DNA of 64,000 nucleotides. Source: Pseudomonadota bacterium. Lineage in GTDB: Bacteria > Pseudomonadota > Gammaproteobacteria > Burkholderiales > Gallionellaceae. Below the pieces are notes generated by a model. The model was not told the origin of the DNA. It made no database searches and saw only the letters and a program-made list of their open reading frames with translations. The stretch covers positions 1 to 64,000 of the forward strand of contig JAJYLY010000010.1 of assembly GCA_021787435.1 (NCBI GenBank). The letters are read 5' to 3'. Below, in pieces: positions 44,316-53,774 of this stretch (position 1 is its first letter; each line of letters starts with the position of its first letter). Both the position numbers and the translations under genes were made by a program.

Positions 44316-45779
44316 TCACAGCCCAAGTCTGCTCCACATCTCGTCCACACGACGCCTGACGGCATCGCTCATCACGATCGGCGTACCCCACTCGCGCTGC
44401 GTCTCACCAATCCACTTGTTGGTCGCATCCAACCCCATCTTCCCGCCCAGACCTGACACAGGGCTTGCGAAATCTAGGTAGTCTATCGGTGTGTTTTCCA
44501 CAAGCAAGGTATCCCTAACCGGATCGACGCGCGTGGTAATCGCCCAGATGACTTCCTGCCAGTTGCGTATGTCGATATCTTCATCCACCACGATGATGAA
44601 TTTCGTGTACATGAACTGGCGTAAAAAAGACCAGATGCCGAACATGATGCGCTTGGCATGACCCGCATACTGCTTTTTGATGCTCACAGTCGCCATGCGG
44701 TAGCTGCATCCTTCAGGCGGCAGGTAGAAATCCACGATCTCGGGAAACTGCTTTTGCAGTAGCGGCACGAACACCTCGTTCAGAGCAACGCCCAGCATCG
44801 CCGGCTCATCCGGCGGCTTGCCGGTATAGGTAGAATGATAAATGGGGTCGCGCTTCATGGTGATGCGCTCTATGGTCAGCACCGGAAATTTGTCCTGCTC
44901 ATTGTAATAGCCGGTATGGTCTCCATAGGGACCTTCGAGGGCCAATTCACCCGGATGTATCACGCCTTCCAGCACGATCTCGCTGCTTGCAGGCACTTCA
45001 AGGTCGCCGCTCAAACACTTCACGAGCTCTGTCTTGGAGCCACGCAAAAGACCGGCGAACTGGTATTCAGACAGCGAGTCCGGCACGGGGGTTACCGCAC
45101 CCAGTATCGTCGCAGGATCAGCGCCTATCACCACCGCAACCGGGAAAGGCTCATCAGGAAATTTCAGGCAGTGGTCCCTGAAGTCCAGCGCGCCGCCGCG
45201 ATGCGCAAGCCAGCGCATGATCACCTTGTTGTTTGCTACCACCTGCTGGCGATAAACGCCCAGGTTCTGGCGGGTCTTGCCAGGCCCACGGGTCACCACC
45301 AGCCCCCAAGTGATCAGGGGGGCGATATCGCCTGGCCAGCAGTGCTGTATCGGCAAACGGGAAAGATCAACATCCGAACCTTCCCACACCACTTCCTGGC
45401 AGGGAGCGGAAGACAGCACCTTGGGCGACATGTTCAAGACCTGCTTCAACACCGGCCATTTTTCCCATGCATCCTTTAAACCCTTGGGCGGCTCGGGCTC
45501 TTTGAGATAGGCAAGCAACTTTCCCACCTCGCGCAGCGCTGCAATCGATTCCTCACCCATGCCCATTGCGACGCGGCGCGGCGTGCCGAAAAGATTCGCA
45601 AGCACAGGCATGGTGTGGCCGACAGGATTTTCGAACAGGATCGCAGGGCCCTGTAAACGCAATACGCGGTCACAGATTTCCGTCATTTCAAGATGCGTAG
45701 ACACAGGCAAACCGACGCGCTTGAGTTCGCCAATTTTTTCAAGCTGCACAATAAAATCGCGAAGGTCTTTATATTTCAT
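44316..45779 (-). CDS. ubiD: 4-hydroxy-3-polyprenylbenzoate decarboxylase
   Basis: It removes the carboxyl group from the ubiquinone precursor using prenylated FMN. The 487 residues run from [22 protein letters not shown] to a typical UbiD C-terminus; [16 protein letters not shown] and [18 protein letters not shown] segments are conserved. ATG 45779 has AAAGGAG in front and is chosen over 15 extra upstream codons. Partner UbiX is not in the window; ubiC and ubiA are, 10 kb away. Confidence 0.95.
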   Translation of the reverse strand: MKYKDLRDFIVQLEKIGELKRVGLPVSTHLEMTEICDRVLRLQGPAILFENPVGHTMPVLANLFGTPRRVAMGMGEESIAALREVGKLLAYLKEPEPPKGLKDAWEKWPVLKQVLNMSPKVLSSAPCQEVVWEGSDVDLSRLPIQHCWPGDIAPLITWGLVVTRGPGKTRQNLGVYRQQVVANNKVIMRWLAHRGGALDFRDHCLKFPDEPFPVAVVIGADPATILGAVTPVPDSLSEYQFAGLLRGSKTELVKCLSGDLEVPASSEIVLEGVIHPGELALEGPYGDHTGYYNEQDKFPVLTIERITMKRDPIYHSTYTGKPPDEPAMLGVALNEVFVPLLQKQFPEIVDFYLPPEGCSYRMATVSIKKQYAGHAKRIMFGIWSFLRQFMYTKFIIVVDEDIDIRNWQEVIWAITTRVDPVRDTLLVENTPIDYLDFASPVSGLGGKMGLDATNKWIGETQREWGTPIVMSDAVRRRVDEMWSRLGL

Positions 45780-45843
45780 CACAACTCCTTTAGCTGGCAG
45801 ATGGTAGCTCGTGGTAGGTAGCAAAACCAGGTTTAGCTACAAG

Positions 45844-46716
45844 CTAATAAATTTTCTTTTCACCTTCCGGCCTTGTCTTGAAGCGCTTGTGCAACCAGAA
45901 ATACTGCTCGGGTATTTCCCTCACGCGCTCCTCAATGAACTCGTTCATGCGCCGCGCATCCTGGACTTCATCGCCGCTCGGGAAATTCTCCCAAGGTTGA
46001 TAAAAGCGCAGCACATATCCCGCGCTTCCCGGCAACACGCGCGTGACCGTGGGCACCACTATCGCACCAGTCATCTTAGCGATGCGCGACACGGAAGTCA
46101 TGGTCGCCGCCGGCACGCCGAAGAAAGGCACAAACACACCGTCCTTGATGCCCTGATCCTGGTCGGGCAGATAAAAAAAGGAGATGCCTTGGCGCATGTG
46201 CCTGATGACAGGCCTCAACCCCTGCTGCCTCGAATAGAGGAGCTGCTTGCCAAAGCGCTGGCGCTTTTCCAGGAGCAGCCTTGTCATGTAGGGATTCTTC
46301 TGGTTGGAATACATGCTCATCGAATCCACCCGCTGCGCGATCCACTGCCCTCCCACATCGAGACCCACGAAATGGGGCGTGAGTAATATCGCAGGCTTGC
46401 CCCTGATGGCCTCGAAATGTTCCACGCCCTCGACATTTATCAGGCTGTTGATGCGATCCCTGCTTGACCACCACAGGATACTGCGCTCCATCAGGCTGCG
46501 CGCAAACATCCTGAAATGCCGCTTCAAAAGCCGCTCGCGCGCCTTATCGCCAAGATCAGGAAAACACAGCTTCAGGTTGATCGTCCCGATGCGGCGGCGG
46601 TCTGACGCGATATAGTAGAGCGCACTGCCCAGCGCATTACCTATGAAAACGATGACCGGGAAAGGCAGAAAGTGGATCATCCAGAAAATGAATACGCCAA
46701 AACGGGCCAGCATCAT
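45844..46716 (-). CDS. Lipid A acyltransferase, LpxL/LpxM family (first of a tandem pair)
   Basis: A 290-residue inner-membrane lysophospholipid acyltransferase. One N-terminal membrane segment (about 5-27) is followed by the catalytic H-x4-D in LTPHFVGLDVGG, then GISFFYLPDQDQG and FFGVPAATMTSVSRIA, all typical of the family. It adds a secondary acyl chain to lipid A. The start ATG at 46716 overlaps the stop of the upstream paralogue (ATGA). Whether it is LpxL or LpxM cannot be decided here. Confidence 0.9.
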   Translation of the reverse strand: MMLARFGVFIFWMIHFLPFPVIVFIGNALGSALYYIASDRRRIGTINLKLCFPDLGDKARERLLKRHFRMFARSLMERSILWWSSRDRINSLINVEGVEHFEAIRGKPAILLTPHFVGLDVGGQWIAQRVDSMSMYSNQKNPYMTRLLLEKRQRFGKQLLYSRQQGLRPVIRHMRQGISFFYLPDQDQGIKDGVFVPFFGVPAATMTSVSRIAKMTGAIVVPTVTRVLPGSAGYVLRFYQPWENFPSGDEVQDARRMNEFIEERVREIPEQYFWLHKRFKTRPEGEKKIY

Positions 46717-47582
46717 GCATCCTTGGCCGGCGGCTCTACGCCGCCTGGCACCTTGTAGCGGTTGTAACTCCAAAGATACTGAGCCGGGCAGGCCCTGATG
46801 ATCTTCTCAAGGGCCTTGTTGATCTGCTGCGCAACGGGTTGCGAGTAATCGAGTTGCAAGGGCTCGAAATGCATCACGTAACCCGCTCCTTTTGCCTTGC
46901 GCTCAGCAGCAACCAGAAACACCATCGCGTCGCTGGCTTCCGCAAGGCGTCCCACCAGCGTCATGGTATAGGCGGGACGGCCGAAAAAGTCCGCCCACAC
47001 CCCCTCTCCACCGCTTGGCACCTGATCAGGCAAAAGCCCTATGGCTTCATCGCGCTTTAACGCCTTGTACAGCAGTCGCACCCCGCTTAAGTCCGCCTTG
47101 GCCAGTTTTGCCTGGCCGCGTCCGCGCCCATTGCACATCACCTCTTCCAGCCACGCGAGCCTGGGCTGTCGATACAGGATCACGATGGGGCGATGCTGCG
47201 CGCAATATAGCCCAGCCAGCTCGAAGCAACCAAGATGAGGTGTTAGGTAAATCACGCTGCCGCCCTCTTGCGCCGCATCGAAATATTCTTTTCCGCGGCA
47301 TTCAAGCACCTTGCCCAGCACCTTCTCATAGGGCCTGCCCCATATCCAGGGAAGCTCCATGATGCTCTTGCCTGCTTCGGTAATGCTTGCCGACAATAGT
47401 GCTTTTCCCTCTTCATCGTCAGGCGAATAACCCGCCTGCCGCAAATTTTCTCGCATCCGCGCCGCGTATCCAGGAGACAATGCGTAGGTCATGCGGCCCA
47501 ACAGCGCACCCAGCCCATGCAGAACGCGCAGCGGCAACAGGGAGAGCATGCGAAAGAAGAATCTGAAAATGAAATCGGCCAT
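46713..47582 (-). CDS. Lipid A acyltransferase, LpxL/LpxM family (second, upstream copy)
   Basis: A 289-residue paralogue of the next gene. Its catalytic motif is H-x4-E (LTPHLGCFELAG), with LLPDQVPSGGEGVWADFFGRPAYTM downstream. It may be the first secondary acyltransferase acting before its neighbour. ATG 47582 (MADFIFRFFFRML) suits the family better than a start six residues earlier. Divergent from metK across 73 bp. Confidence 0.9.
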   Translation of the reverse strand: MADFIFRFFFRMLSLLPLRVLHGLGALLGRMTYALSPGYAARMRENLRQAGYSPDDEEGKALLSASITEAGKSIMELPWIWGRPYEKVLGKVLECRGKEYFDAAQEGGSVIYLTPHLGCFELAGLYCAQHRPIVILYRQPRLAWLEEVMCNGRGRGQAKLAKADLSGVRLLYKALKRDEAIGLLPDQVPSGGEGVWADFFGRPAYTMTLVGRLAEASDAMVFLVAAERKAKGAGYVMHFEPLQLDYSQPVAQQINKALEKIIRACPAQYLWSYNRYKVPGGVEPPAKDA

Positions 47583-47655
47583 ATGGGGCAATGCTACCAA
47601 GTTTCAGAGACTTTGGTAGAATGCTCTTTCTTTATAATTTATCAAGCGGGAAACC

Positions 47656-48819
47656 ATGAGTGAATTTCTGTTTACATCCGAGTCTGTCTCCGAAGGCCAT
47701 CCCGACAAGGTTTCAGACCAGATTTCCGATGCAATACTTGACGCCATTCTAGCGCAAGACCCCTATGCCAGGGTAGCCGCCGAGACGCTCACCAACACAG
47801 GACTAGTGGTTTTGGCAGGCGAGATCACCACCACCGCAAATGTCGACTACATACAGGTCGCGCGCAACACCATCAAACGCATAGGCTATGACAACACCGA
47901 ATACGGCATAGACTACAAGGGCTGCGCAGTACTGGTCGCCTACGACAAGCAAAGCCCGGACATCGCCCAGGGCGTGGACCGCGCATCCGACGATTACCTG
48001 AACCAGGGCGCAGGCGACCAGGGGCTGATGTTCGGCTATGCCTGCAATGAAACGCCGACCCTGATGCCGCTGGCCATCTACCTCTCGCACCTCGTGGTGC
48101 AGCGCCAGGCGCAATTGCGCCACGACGGCAGGCTGCCCTGGCTGCGACCGGATGCCAAGTCACAGGTGACGATACGCTATGTCGACGGAAAACCGCATAG
48201 CATAGACACCGTCGTGCTTTCCACGCAGCATGCACCTGAAATGAAACTGGAAGACATCCGCGAAGCCGCAATCGAGGAGATCATCAAGCCCATGCTGCCC
48301 AAGGAGCTTGTCAAGGGCAACATCAACTATCTGGTCAATCCTACCGGGCGTTTCGTGATCGGAGGGCCGCAAGGCGACTGCGGATTGACCGGCCGCAAGA
48401 TCATCGTGGACACCTATGGCGGCGCAGCCCCCCACGGCGGCGGCGCATTCTCCGGCAAAGATCCCTCCAAGGTAGACCGCTCCGCAGCCTACGCCGGGCG
48501 CTATGTCGCAAAGAACATCGTCGCAGCGGGCCTGGCAAGCAAGTGCCTGGTTCAGGTTTCCTACGCGATCGGCGTTGCCAAGCCGACCAGCGTGATGGTA
48601 GACACCTATGGCACAGGCAAGATTTCCAACGAGAAGCTGACCGAACTCGTGCTGCGCCATTTTGATTTGCGTCCCAAGGGCATCGTGAACATGCTCGACC
48701 TCTTGCGCCCAATCTACGAGAAGACTGCGGCTTACGGCCATTTCGGCCGCGAGGAGCCGGAATTCACCTGGGAAAGCATAGACAAGGCCGCAGTGCTGCG
48801 CTCAGACGCAGACCTGTAA
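47656..48819 (+). CDS. metK: S-adenosylmethionine synthetase
   Basis: It makes SAM from methionine and ATP. Key segments: [15 protein letters not shown] at residue 13, MFGYACNET, and the [20 protein letters not shown]-loop. The 387 residues are normal. A TATAAT at 47633-47638 is a possible -10. It begins the methyl-cycle group; a hairpin follows the gene, separating it from the riboswitch-controlled ahcY. Confidence 0.98.
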   Translation: MSEFLFTSESVSEGHPDKVSDQISDAILDAILAQDPYARVAAETLTNTGLVVLAGEITTTANVDYIQVARNTIKRIGYDNTEYGIDYKGCAVLVAYDKQSPDIAQGVDRASDDYLNQGAGDQGLMFGYACNETPTLMPLAIYLSHLVVQRQAQLRHDGRLPWLRPDAKSQVTIRYVDGKPHSIDTVVLSTQHAPEMKLEDIREAAIEEIIKPMLPKELVKGNINYLVNPTGRFVIGGPQGDCGLTGRKIIVDTYGGAAPHGGGAFSGKDPSKVDRSAAYAGRYVAKNIVAAGLASKCLVQVSYAIGVAKPTSVMVDTYGTGKISNEKLTELVLRHFDLRPKGIVNMLDLLRPIYEKTAAYGHFGREEPEFTWESIDKAAVLRSDADL

Positions 48820-48826
48820 GAGTCCG

Positions 48827-48853
48827 GCCAAGGACGCAACCCTTGGCTGTTTT
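48827..48853 (+). terminator. Rho-independent-type terminator after metK
   Basis: A perfect 7-bp stem (GCCAAGG/CCTTGGC, 48827-48833 with 48841-48847) with a 7-base loop is followed by TGTTTT. The T-run is short, so termination may be partial. Confidence 0.6.
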
Positions 48854-48857
48854 GCGC

Positions 48858-48863
48858 TATAAT
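48858..48863 (+). promoter_or_regulatory. -10 box of the ahcY transcript
   Basis: TATAAT directly precedes the riboswitch, placing a start near 48870 so that the aptamer begins at the RNA 5' end. The -35 region overlaps the metK terminator and is not conserved in sequence. Confidence 0.55.
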
Positions 48864-48871
48864 CCGCATCC

Positions 48872-48931
48872 TTCGAGAGGTGCTGCAACGGCTAAATGTC
48901 CGTCAGGCTCGATTGTTTCAACGGCACCTAT
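48872..48931 (+). promoter_or_regulatory. SAH riboswitch (ahcY motif)
   Basis: The aptamer pairs can be drawn by hand. P1 is AGGTGC/GCACCT (48878-48883 with 48924-48929). P2 is ACGG/CCGT (48888-48891 with 48900-48903). The pseudoknot is CGAG/CTCG (48874-48877 with 48908-48911). Conserved GCTGCAACGG and CAGGCTCG match the SAH-binding consensus. Binding of S-adenosylhomocysteine is known to turn expression on in this class, which here would raise AhcY and the downstream genes when SAH accumulates. The ribosome site GGAG lies 22 bases further on. Confidence 0.95.
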
Positions 48932-48962
48932 TCATTAACCATCACAATGAATGGAGTTTATT

Positions 48963-50375
48963 ATGAACGCTGTTGACAACAAGCTTGCAGATTACATCGT
49001 CGCCGACATGTCTCTGGCTGACTGGGGACGCAAGGAACTGGCCATCGCCGAAATTGAAATGCCCGGCCTGATGGCCATACGCAAGGAGTACTCGGCGAGC
49101 AAACCGCTCAAGGGCGCGCGCATCACGGGCTCGCTGCACATGACCATACAGACTGGCGTGCTAATCGAGACTTTGAAGGCGCTGGGCGCCGAAGTGCGCT
49201 GGGCCTCCTGCAACATATACTCCACACAGGACCATGCAGCTGCCGCAATCGCCGCAACCGGCACGCCTGTGTTTGCTGTGAAAGGCGAGACGCTCGCCGA
49301 ATACTGGGACTACACGCACCGCATCTTCGAATGGAAAGACGGCAGCCTGTCGAACATGATACTGGACGACGGCGGGGATGCCACCCTGCTTCTGCATCTT
49401 GGCGCTCGCGCAGAAAAGGATGCGGGCATCTTGAACAACCCTGAATCTGAAGAAGAAATCTACCTGTACAACTCGATCAAGGCGAAGCTTGCGGTCGACA
49501 AGACCTGGTATTCCACGCGTCTTGCCGCGATCAAGGGCGTGACAGAGGAAACCACCACTGGCGTGCACCGCCTCTACCAGATGCATGAGCGCGGCGAGCT
49601 GAAATTCCCTGCCATAAACGTGAACGATTCTGTCACCAAGTCCAAGTTCGACAACCTGTACGGCTGCCGCGAATCACTGGTCGACGGCATCAAGCGCGCG
49701 ACCGACGTGATGGTCGCCGGCAAAATCGCGGTAATTGCAGGCTATGGCGATGTTGGCAAGGGCTCCGCGCAGGCAATGCGCGCGCTTTCCGCCCAGGTCT
49801 GGGTCACCGAGATCGATCCCATCTGCGCGTTGCAGGCCGCGATGGAAGGCTACCGCGTGGTCACCATGGATTACGCATGCGAGCACGGCGACATTTTTGT
49901 GACCTGCACCGGCAACTATCATGTGATCACGCACGATCACATGAGAAAGATGAAAAACCAGGCGATCGTCTGCAACATCGGCCACTTCGACAACGAGATT
50001 GATGTTGCATCGCTCAAGCAGTACAAGTGGGAAAACATCAAGCCCCAGGTCGATCACGTGATCTTTCCGGATGGAAAGCGCATCCTGCTGCTCGCGGAAG
50101 GTCGCCTGGTGAACCTGGGTTGCGGCACGGGCCATCCTTCCTATGTGATGTCTTCCTCGTTTGCAAACCAGACAATCGCGCAGATCGAACTTTTCACGCG
50201 CACCAGCGAATACCCTGTCGGCGTTTATACCCTACCCAAGCATCTGGACGAGAAGGTTGCGCGATTGCAACTGACCACGCTCAATGCCAATTTAAGCGAA
50301 CTGACCGACCAGCAGGCGGCTTACATCGGCGTGCCCAAAAACGGCCCTTACAAGGCCGATCATTACCGGTACTAA
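48963..50375 (+). CDS. ahcY: Adenosylhomocysteinase
   Basis: It hydrolyses S-adenosylhomocysteine to adenosine and homocysteine. The 470 residues include the NAD-binding [15 protein letters not shown], the catalytic [13 protein letters not shown] lysine segment, and the C-terminal KADHYRY that completes the partner active site. ATG 48963 follows GGAG by six bases; an ATG four codons earlier overlaps that site. Controlled by the SAH riboswitch just upstream. Confidence 0.98.
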   Translation: MNAVDNKLADYIVADMSLADWGRKELAIAEIEMPGLMAIRKEYSASKPLKGARITGSLHMTIQTGVLIETLKALGAEVRWASCNIYSTQDHAAAAIAATGTPVFAVKGETLAEYWDYTHRIFEWKDGSLSNMILDDGGDATLLLHLGARAEKDAGILNNPESEEEIYLYNSIKAKLAVDKTWYSTRLAAIKGVTEETTTGVHRLYQMHERGELKFPAINVNDSVTKSKFDNLYGCRESLVDGIKRATDVMVAGKIAVIAGYGDVGKGSAQAMRALSAQVWVTEIDPICALQAAMEGYRVVTMDYACEHGDIFVTCTGNYHVITHDHMRKMKNQAIVCNIGHFDNEIDVASLKQYKWENIKPQVDHVIFPDGKRILLLAEGRLVNLGCGTGHPSYVMSSSFANQTIAQIELFTRTSEYPVGVYTLPKHLDEKVARLQLTTLNANLSELTDQQAAYIGVPKNGPYKADHYRY

Positions 50376-50380
50376 AAACA

Positions 50381-50462
50381 GGATTGTGGACTGGGATTGA
50401 GGATTGAAGACTGAGTTATAAACAACAGTTTTTCTCGGCCCTCAATCCTCGAACCCCAATCC
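50381..50462. repeat. Imperfect inverted repeat, copy A
   Basis: The left arm GGATTGTGG...GGGATTGAGGATTG and right arm CCTCAATCCTCGA...CCAATCC are near-complementary over about 22 bp, with AT-rich DNA between. The whole fills the gap between ahcY and the small membrane-protein gene. The right arm is nearly identical to copy B at 56820. Confidence 0.7.
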
Positions 50463-50469
50463 TAATATT

Positions 50470-50820
50470 ATGAAACTCATTCTGATCTGGATACTGAACG
50501 CGCTGGCACTGATCGCCGTGGCCAATTACGTGCCCGGCATCCATGTCGATGGTTTTGCCGCAGCGCTTGTCGCAGCGCTCGTGCTGGGCCTGGTCAACAC
50601 CATGATACGGCCGTTGCTGCTTTTGCTCACGCTGCCCGTGACGATGGTAACACTGGGCCTTTTCATCTTCGTGATCAACGGGCTGCTGTTCTGGTTCGTG
50701 GGCTCAGTGCTGCGCGGCTTCATCGTCGACAGTTTCTGGCATGGCGTGATGGGCGCGCTGCTCTACAGCATATTTTCATGGGCGCTGTCTGCCGCCGCCG
50801 CACAATTGATGAGAAAATAA
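50470..50820 (+). CDS. Phage-holin-IV/DUF360-type small membrane protein
   Basis: A 116-residue protein with about four hydrophobic helices (MKLILIWILNALALIAVANYV at the start, then LLLLLTLPVTMVTLGLFIFVINGLLFWFVG). The family is annotated as mycobacterial holin-like 4 TM protein, function unknown; membrane role is not known. Its stop overlaps the metF ATG (TAATG), tying it to the methyl-cycle genes. Confidence 0.85.
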   Translation: MKLILIWILNALALIAVANYVPGIHVDGFAAALVAALVLGLVNTMIRPLLLLLTLPVTMVTLGLFIFVINGLLFWFVGSVLRGFIVDSFWHGVMGALLYSIFSWALSAAAAQLMRK

Positions 50821-51647
50821 TGAATCAGTCGCATATCAGTTTTGAATTCTTCCCGCCCCAGACCAGCGAGGGCATGGAAAAACTCGGCCTTGCGCGCAAG
50901 CAGCTCGCAACGCTCAATCCCGAATTCTTCTCGGTGACCTTCGGTGCCGGCGGCTCCACTCGCGACCGCACGCTGGAGACGGTCAAGGCGATCAAGGCGG
51001 AGGGATTTGACGCGGCACCGCACTTGTCCTGCGTCGGTTCCACCCGCGAAAATATCAGCGCGATACTCAGGACCTACAGAGACGCAGGAATTCGCCGCAT
51101 CGTCGCACTGCGCGGCGACCTGCCCTCGGGCATGGCCACCGCAGGCGAATTCCAGTACGCAAACGAGCTGGTTGAATTCATCCGCAAGGAGACCGGGGAT
51201 CATTTCCATCTGGAAGTCGCAGCCTACCCCGAGGTGCATCCGCAGGCGAGATCCGCAAAGGACGACCTGCATAACTTCAAAAAGAAAATTGACGCGGGTG
51301 CGAACTCCGCAATCACGCAATACTTCTACAACGCAGACAGCTATTTTCATTTCGTAGACGAGTGCGAGAAACTCGGGGTCACCGCACCCATAGTGCCCGG
51401 CATCATGCCCATCGTGCGCTATTCGCAGCTCGCGCGCTTCTCGGATGCCTGCGGCGCCGAGATCCCGCGCTGGATGAGGAAGACGCTGGAAGGATTCGGC
51501 GATGACAGCGAATCGGTGCAGGCCTTCGGGCTGGATGCAGTCGCCAGCCTTTGCGAGAAACTGCTCGCCGGCGGCGCGCCCGGCCTGCATTTTTACACGC
51601 TCAACCAGGCCAAACCTTCCATCGCGATACTCGAGAGGCTAAAGTGA
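50820..51647 (+). CDS. metF: 5,10-methylenetetrahydrofolate reductase
   Basis: A 275-residue FAD enzyme producing methyl-THF for methionine synthesis. ISFEFFPPQTSEGMEKL starts the TIM barrel, VTFGAGGSTR and ALRGDLPSGM bind FAD and folate, and GIMPIVRYSQLARF follows. ATG 50820 overlaps the previous stop. Its TGA overlaps the next ATG (TGATG). Downstream of the SAH riboswitch, it refills the methyl pool after SAH removal. Confidence 0.97.
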   Translation: MNQSHISFEFFPPQTSEGMEKLGLARKQLATLNPEFFSVTFGAGGSTRDRTLETVKAIKAEGFDAAPHLSCVGSTRENISAILRTYRDAGIRRIVALRGDLPSGMATAGEFQYANELVEFIRKETGDHFHLEVAAYPEVHPQARSAKDDLHNFKKKIDAGANSAITQYFYNADSYFHFVDECEKLGVTAPIVPGIMPIVRYSQLARFSDACGAEIPRWMRKTLEGFGDDSESVQAFGLDAVASLCEKLLAGGAPGLHFYTLNQAKPSIAILERLK

Positions 51648-52984
51648 TGCGCGCACCCGAATTGCTGCTGCCCGCAGGCACGCTGGAAAAGATGCGAACA
51701 GCCTACGCGTTCGGCGCCGATGCGGTATATGCCGGACAGCCGCGCTATTCGTTGCGCGCGCGCAACAACGAATTCAAGCTCGAGGAGTTGCGGACGGGAA
51801 TACATGAAGCCCATCAGCTCGGCAAGAAGCTGTTCGTCGCAAGCAACCTGATGCCGCACAACGCCAAGGTCAAGACCTACATGGCCGACATGGAACCCGT
51901 GGTCGACATGAAACCGGATGCGCTGATAATGGCCGACCCGGGGCTGATCGCAATGGTACGCGAGCGCTGGCCCGAGGTGCCTGTGCACCTTTCCGTGCAG
52001 GCCAACACGGTGAACTACGCGGCTGTGAAATTCTGGAAGTCGCTGGGCCTTTCGCGCGTGATTCTATCCCGCGAACTGTCTTTGGACGAGATAGAGGAAA
52101 TCCGACAGCAGTGCCCGGACATGGAACTCGAAGTCTTCGTGCACGGCGCGCTTTGCATCGCCTACTCCGGCCGCTGTCTGCTCTCGGGCTACTTCAACCA
52201 CCGAGATGCGAACCAGGGTACCTGCACCAACTCGTGCCGCTGGGATTACAAGATGGACAATGCAGAAGAGAACGGCACCGGCGACGTTGAAAAGATCGAT
52301 TTCGATTTTGACAAGGCGTTGAGCCAGAGCGCGCTCTCCGACTGCGGCGGCCAGCCCCGCCACCCGATGGCTGACCGCGTGTATGTGATATCGCGCCAGG
52401 ATCACCCGAATGAACTGATGCCAGTGATGGAGGATGAGCACGGCACCTACATCATGAACTCCAAAGACTTGAGAGCTGTCGAGCATGTCGAGCGGCTTGC
52501 AAAGATAGGCATAGACTCGCTGAAAGTCGAAGGCCGCACCAAGTCCATCTATTACGTCGCGCGCACCGCTCAGGTCTATCGCCAGGCGATAGACGATGCG
52601 GTTGCAAACCGTCCGTTCAATCTTGGTCTTTTGGGGGCGCTCGATGCGCTGGCCAATCGCGGCTATACGGACGGATTCTACGAGCGCCATCACACGCACG
52701 AGCAACAGAACTACCTGCGGGGTCATTCCGAAAGCACGCGCCAGCAGTATGTCGGAGACATCATAAGCTGCGAAGGCGGCTATGCGGAGATAGACGTGAA
52801 AAACAGATTCCAGGTCGGCGACAGGTTGGAGATCATCCACCCCAATGGCAACCAGATCGTTGTGCTTGCCGAGATGAAAAATACCAAGGGCGAGGTGCTG
52901 ACTGTTGCACCCGGCAGCGGCCACCACGTGCAGATACCGCTGCAAGGCGATCTAACGAAGGGCATGATTGCAAGGTTTCTTTGA
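51647..52984 (+). CDS. Peptidase U32 family, tRNA hydroxylation protein TrhP/YegQ-like
   Basis: A 445-residue U32 protein. APELLLPAGTLEKMRTAYAFGADAVYAG is the family start, and CIAYSGRCLLSGYFN with GTCTNSCRW carries the four cysteines proposed to bind iron-sulfur. YegQ/TrhP forms prephenate-dependent 5-hydroxyuridine in tRNA. A C-terminal barrel (about 365-445) is present as in YegQ. It overlaps metF by one base; a coupled GTG one codon earlier is possible. Confidence 0.9.
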   Translation: MRAPELLLPAGTLEKMRTAYAFGADAVYAGQPRYSLRARNNEFKLEELRTGIHEAHQLGKKLFVASNLMPHNAKVKTYMADMEPVVDMKPDALIMADPGLIAMVRERWPEVPVHLSVQANTVNYAAVKFWKSLGLSRVILSRELSLDEIEEIRQQCPDMELEVFVHGALCIAYSGRCLLSGYFNHRDANQGTCTNSCRWDYKMDNAEENGTGDVEKIDFDFDKALSQSALSDCGGQPRHPMADRVYVISRQDHPNELMPVMEDEHGTYIMNSKDLRAVEHVERLAKIGIDSLKVEGRTKSIYYVARTAQVYRQAIDDAVANRPFNLGLLGALDALANRGYTDGFYERHHTHEQQNYLRGHSESTRQQYVGDIISCEGGYAEIDVKNRFQVGDRLEIIHPNGNQIVVLAEMKNTKGEVLTVAPGSGHHVQIPLQGDLTKGMIARFL

Positions 52985-53087
52985 TATTTCAAGAAATTTC
53001 GCCATCCAACGCTTGCATTGTAACTACAAACCAAATACATTCAATGTACTTTATCCTCCAATAAACGTTGTTTATCAGAAAATTAAA

Positions 53088-53237
53088 ATGACATATTTCT
53101 TCAAACTACTAGCTGTTCTAGTTGTTGGATTTGCTGGAGGTATGCCTCGCACTATTTTTGCGGACTCCATGGCGAGAAAATTCAATGTATCCAATCCAGC
53201 AATGGAATATCGCCTCAAAAAACTTGGCGTATTATAA
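53088..53237 (+). pseudogene. ImmA/IrrE-like metallopeptidase remnant
   Basis: An AT-rich stretch reads ADSMARKFNVSNPAMEYRL with a KKLGVL end and stop at 53237. This matches the C-terminal helices of ImmA/IrrE family proteins, which follow the pattern of a helix, a V-S-x2-A-M core and a R-L-x-L-G-L end. Upstream codons include a hydrophobic MTYFFKLLAVLVVGF that does not fit that family, and no HEXXH zinc motif remains. It is either the tail of a lost phage or ICE gene, or a 49-residue membrane peptide by chance. Confidence 0.55.
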
Positions 53238-53272
53238 ATTTTTTGTATGACTCATCGCGTCATTAAAAATAG

Positions 53273-53719
53273 ATGATCTTTTCCACACTCTCCCAATCCG
53301 CCCGGTATGCCGAACTGCACCCGCTGTTCCAGCAGGCGTTCGACCACATCCGCAACACCGATCTGAACGCATTGACGCCGGGCGTATACCAGATCGTCGA
53401 GGGCAAACTGTTCGCGATCGTTGAGCATCTCCAAGGGCGCACAAGGGAGTCTGCAAAGCTCGAAGTGCACCGTAAGCACATCGACATCCAGATGGTTTTG
53501 TCGGGCGACGAGACGATGGGCTGGAAGACGCTTTCCGAGTGCCACGATCCTGTGGACGAATACAGCGAGGTGCGCGACATACGTTTTTTCAACGATGCGC
53601 CGGCATCTTGGGTGCAGGTGCCGCCCGGCTGCTTCTGCATCTTCTTTCCGGAAGACGCCCATGCGCCTCTGGTGGGAGAAGGCGCAATCCGCAAAGTGAT
53701 CTTCAAGATTGCCGTTTGA
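53273..53719 (+). CDS. YhcH/YjgK/YiaL family (DUF386) protein
   Basis: A 148-residue cupin-like protein of the EbgC/YhcH family. VHRKHIDIQMVLSGDE supplies likely metal-binding His and Glu, and PEDAHAP the later His. Members are linked to sugar-acid or sialic-acid handling; no such pathway is near, so its substrate is open. It follows the AT-rich relic with no clear promoter. Confidence 0.88.
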   Translation: MIFSTLSQSARYAELHPLFQQAFDHIRNTDLNALTPGVYQIVEGKLFAIVEHLQGRTRESAKLEVHRKHIDIQMVLSGDETMGWKTLSECHDPVDEYSEVRDIRFFNDAPASWVQVPPGCFCIFFPEDAHAPLVGEGAIRKVIFKIAV

Positions 53720-53774
53720 CTTTTCTGCCTCGGTTATAATCCGCCGTTGAATTCATACCCACAGGATGCAAGAC

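Noticed and set aside
44183..44365. 60-codon reverse ORF between prc and ubiD
   Set aside because: It overlaps the ubiD 3' end, has no ribosome site, and reads as non-coding.
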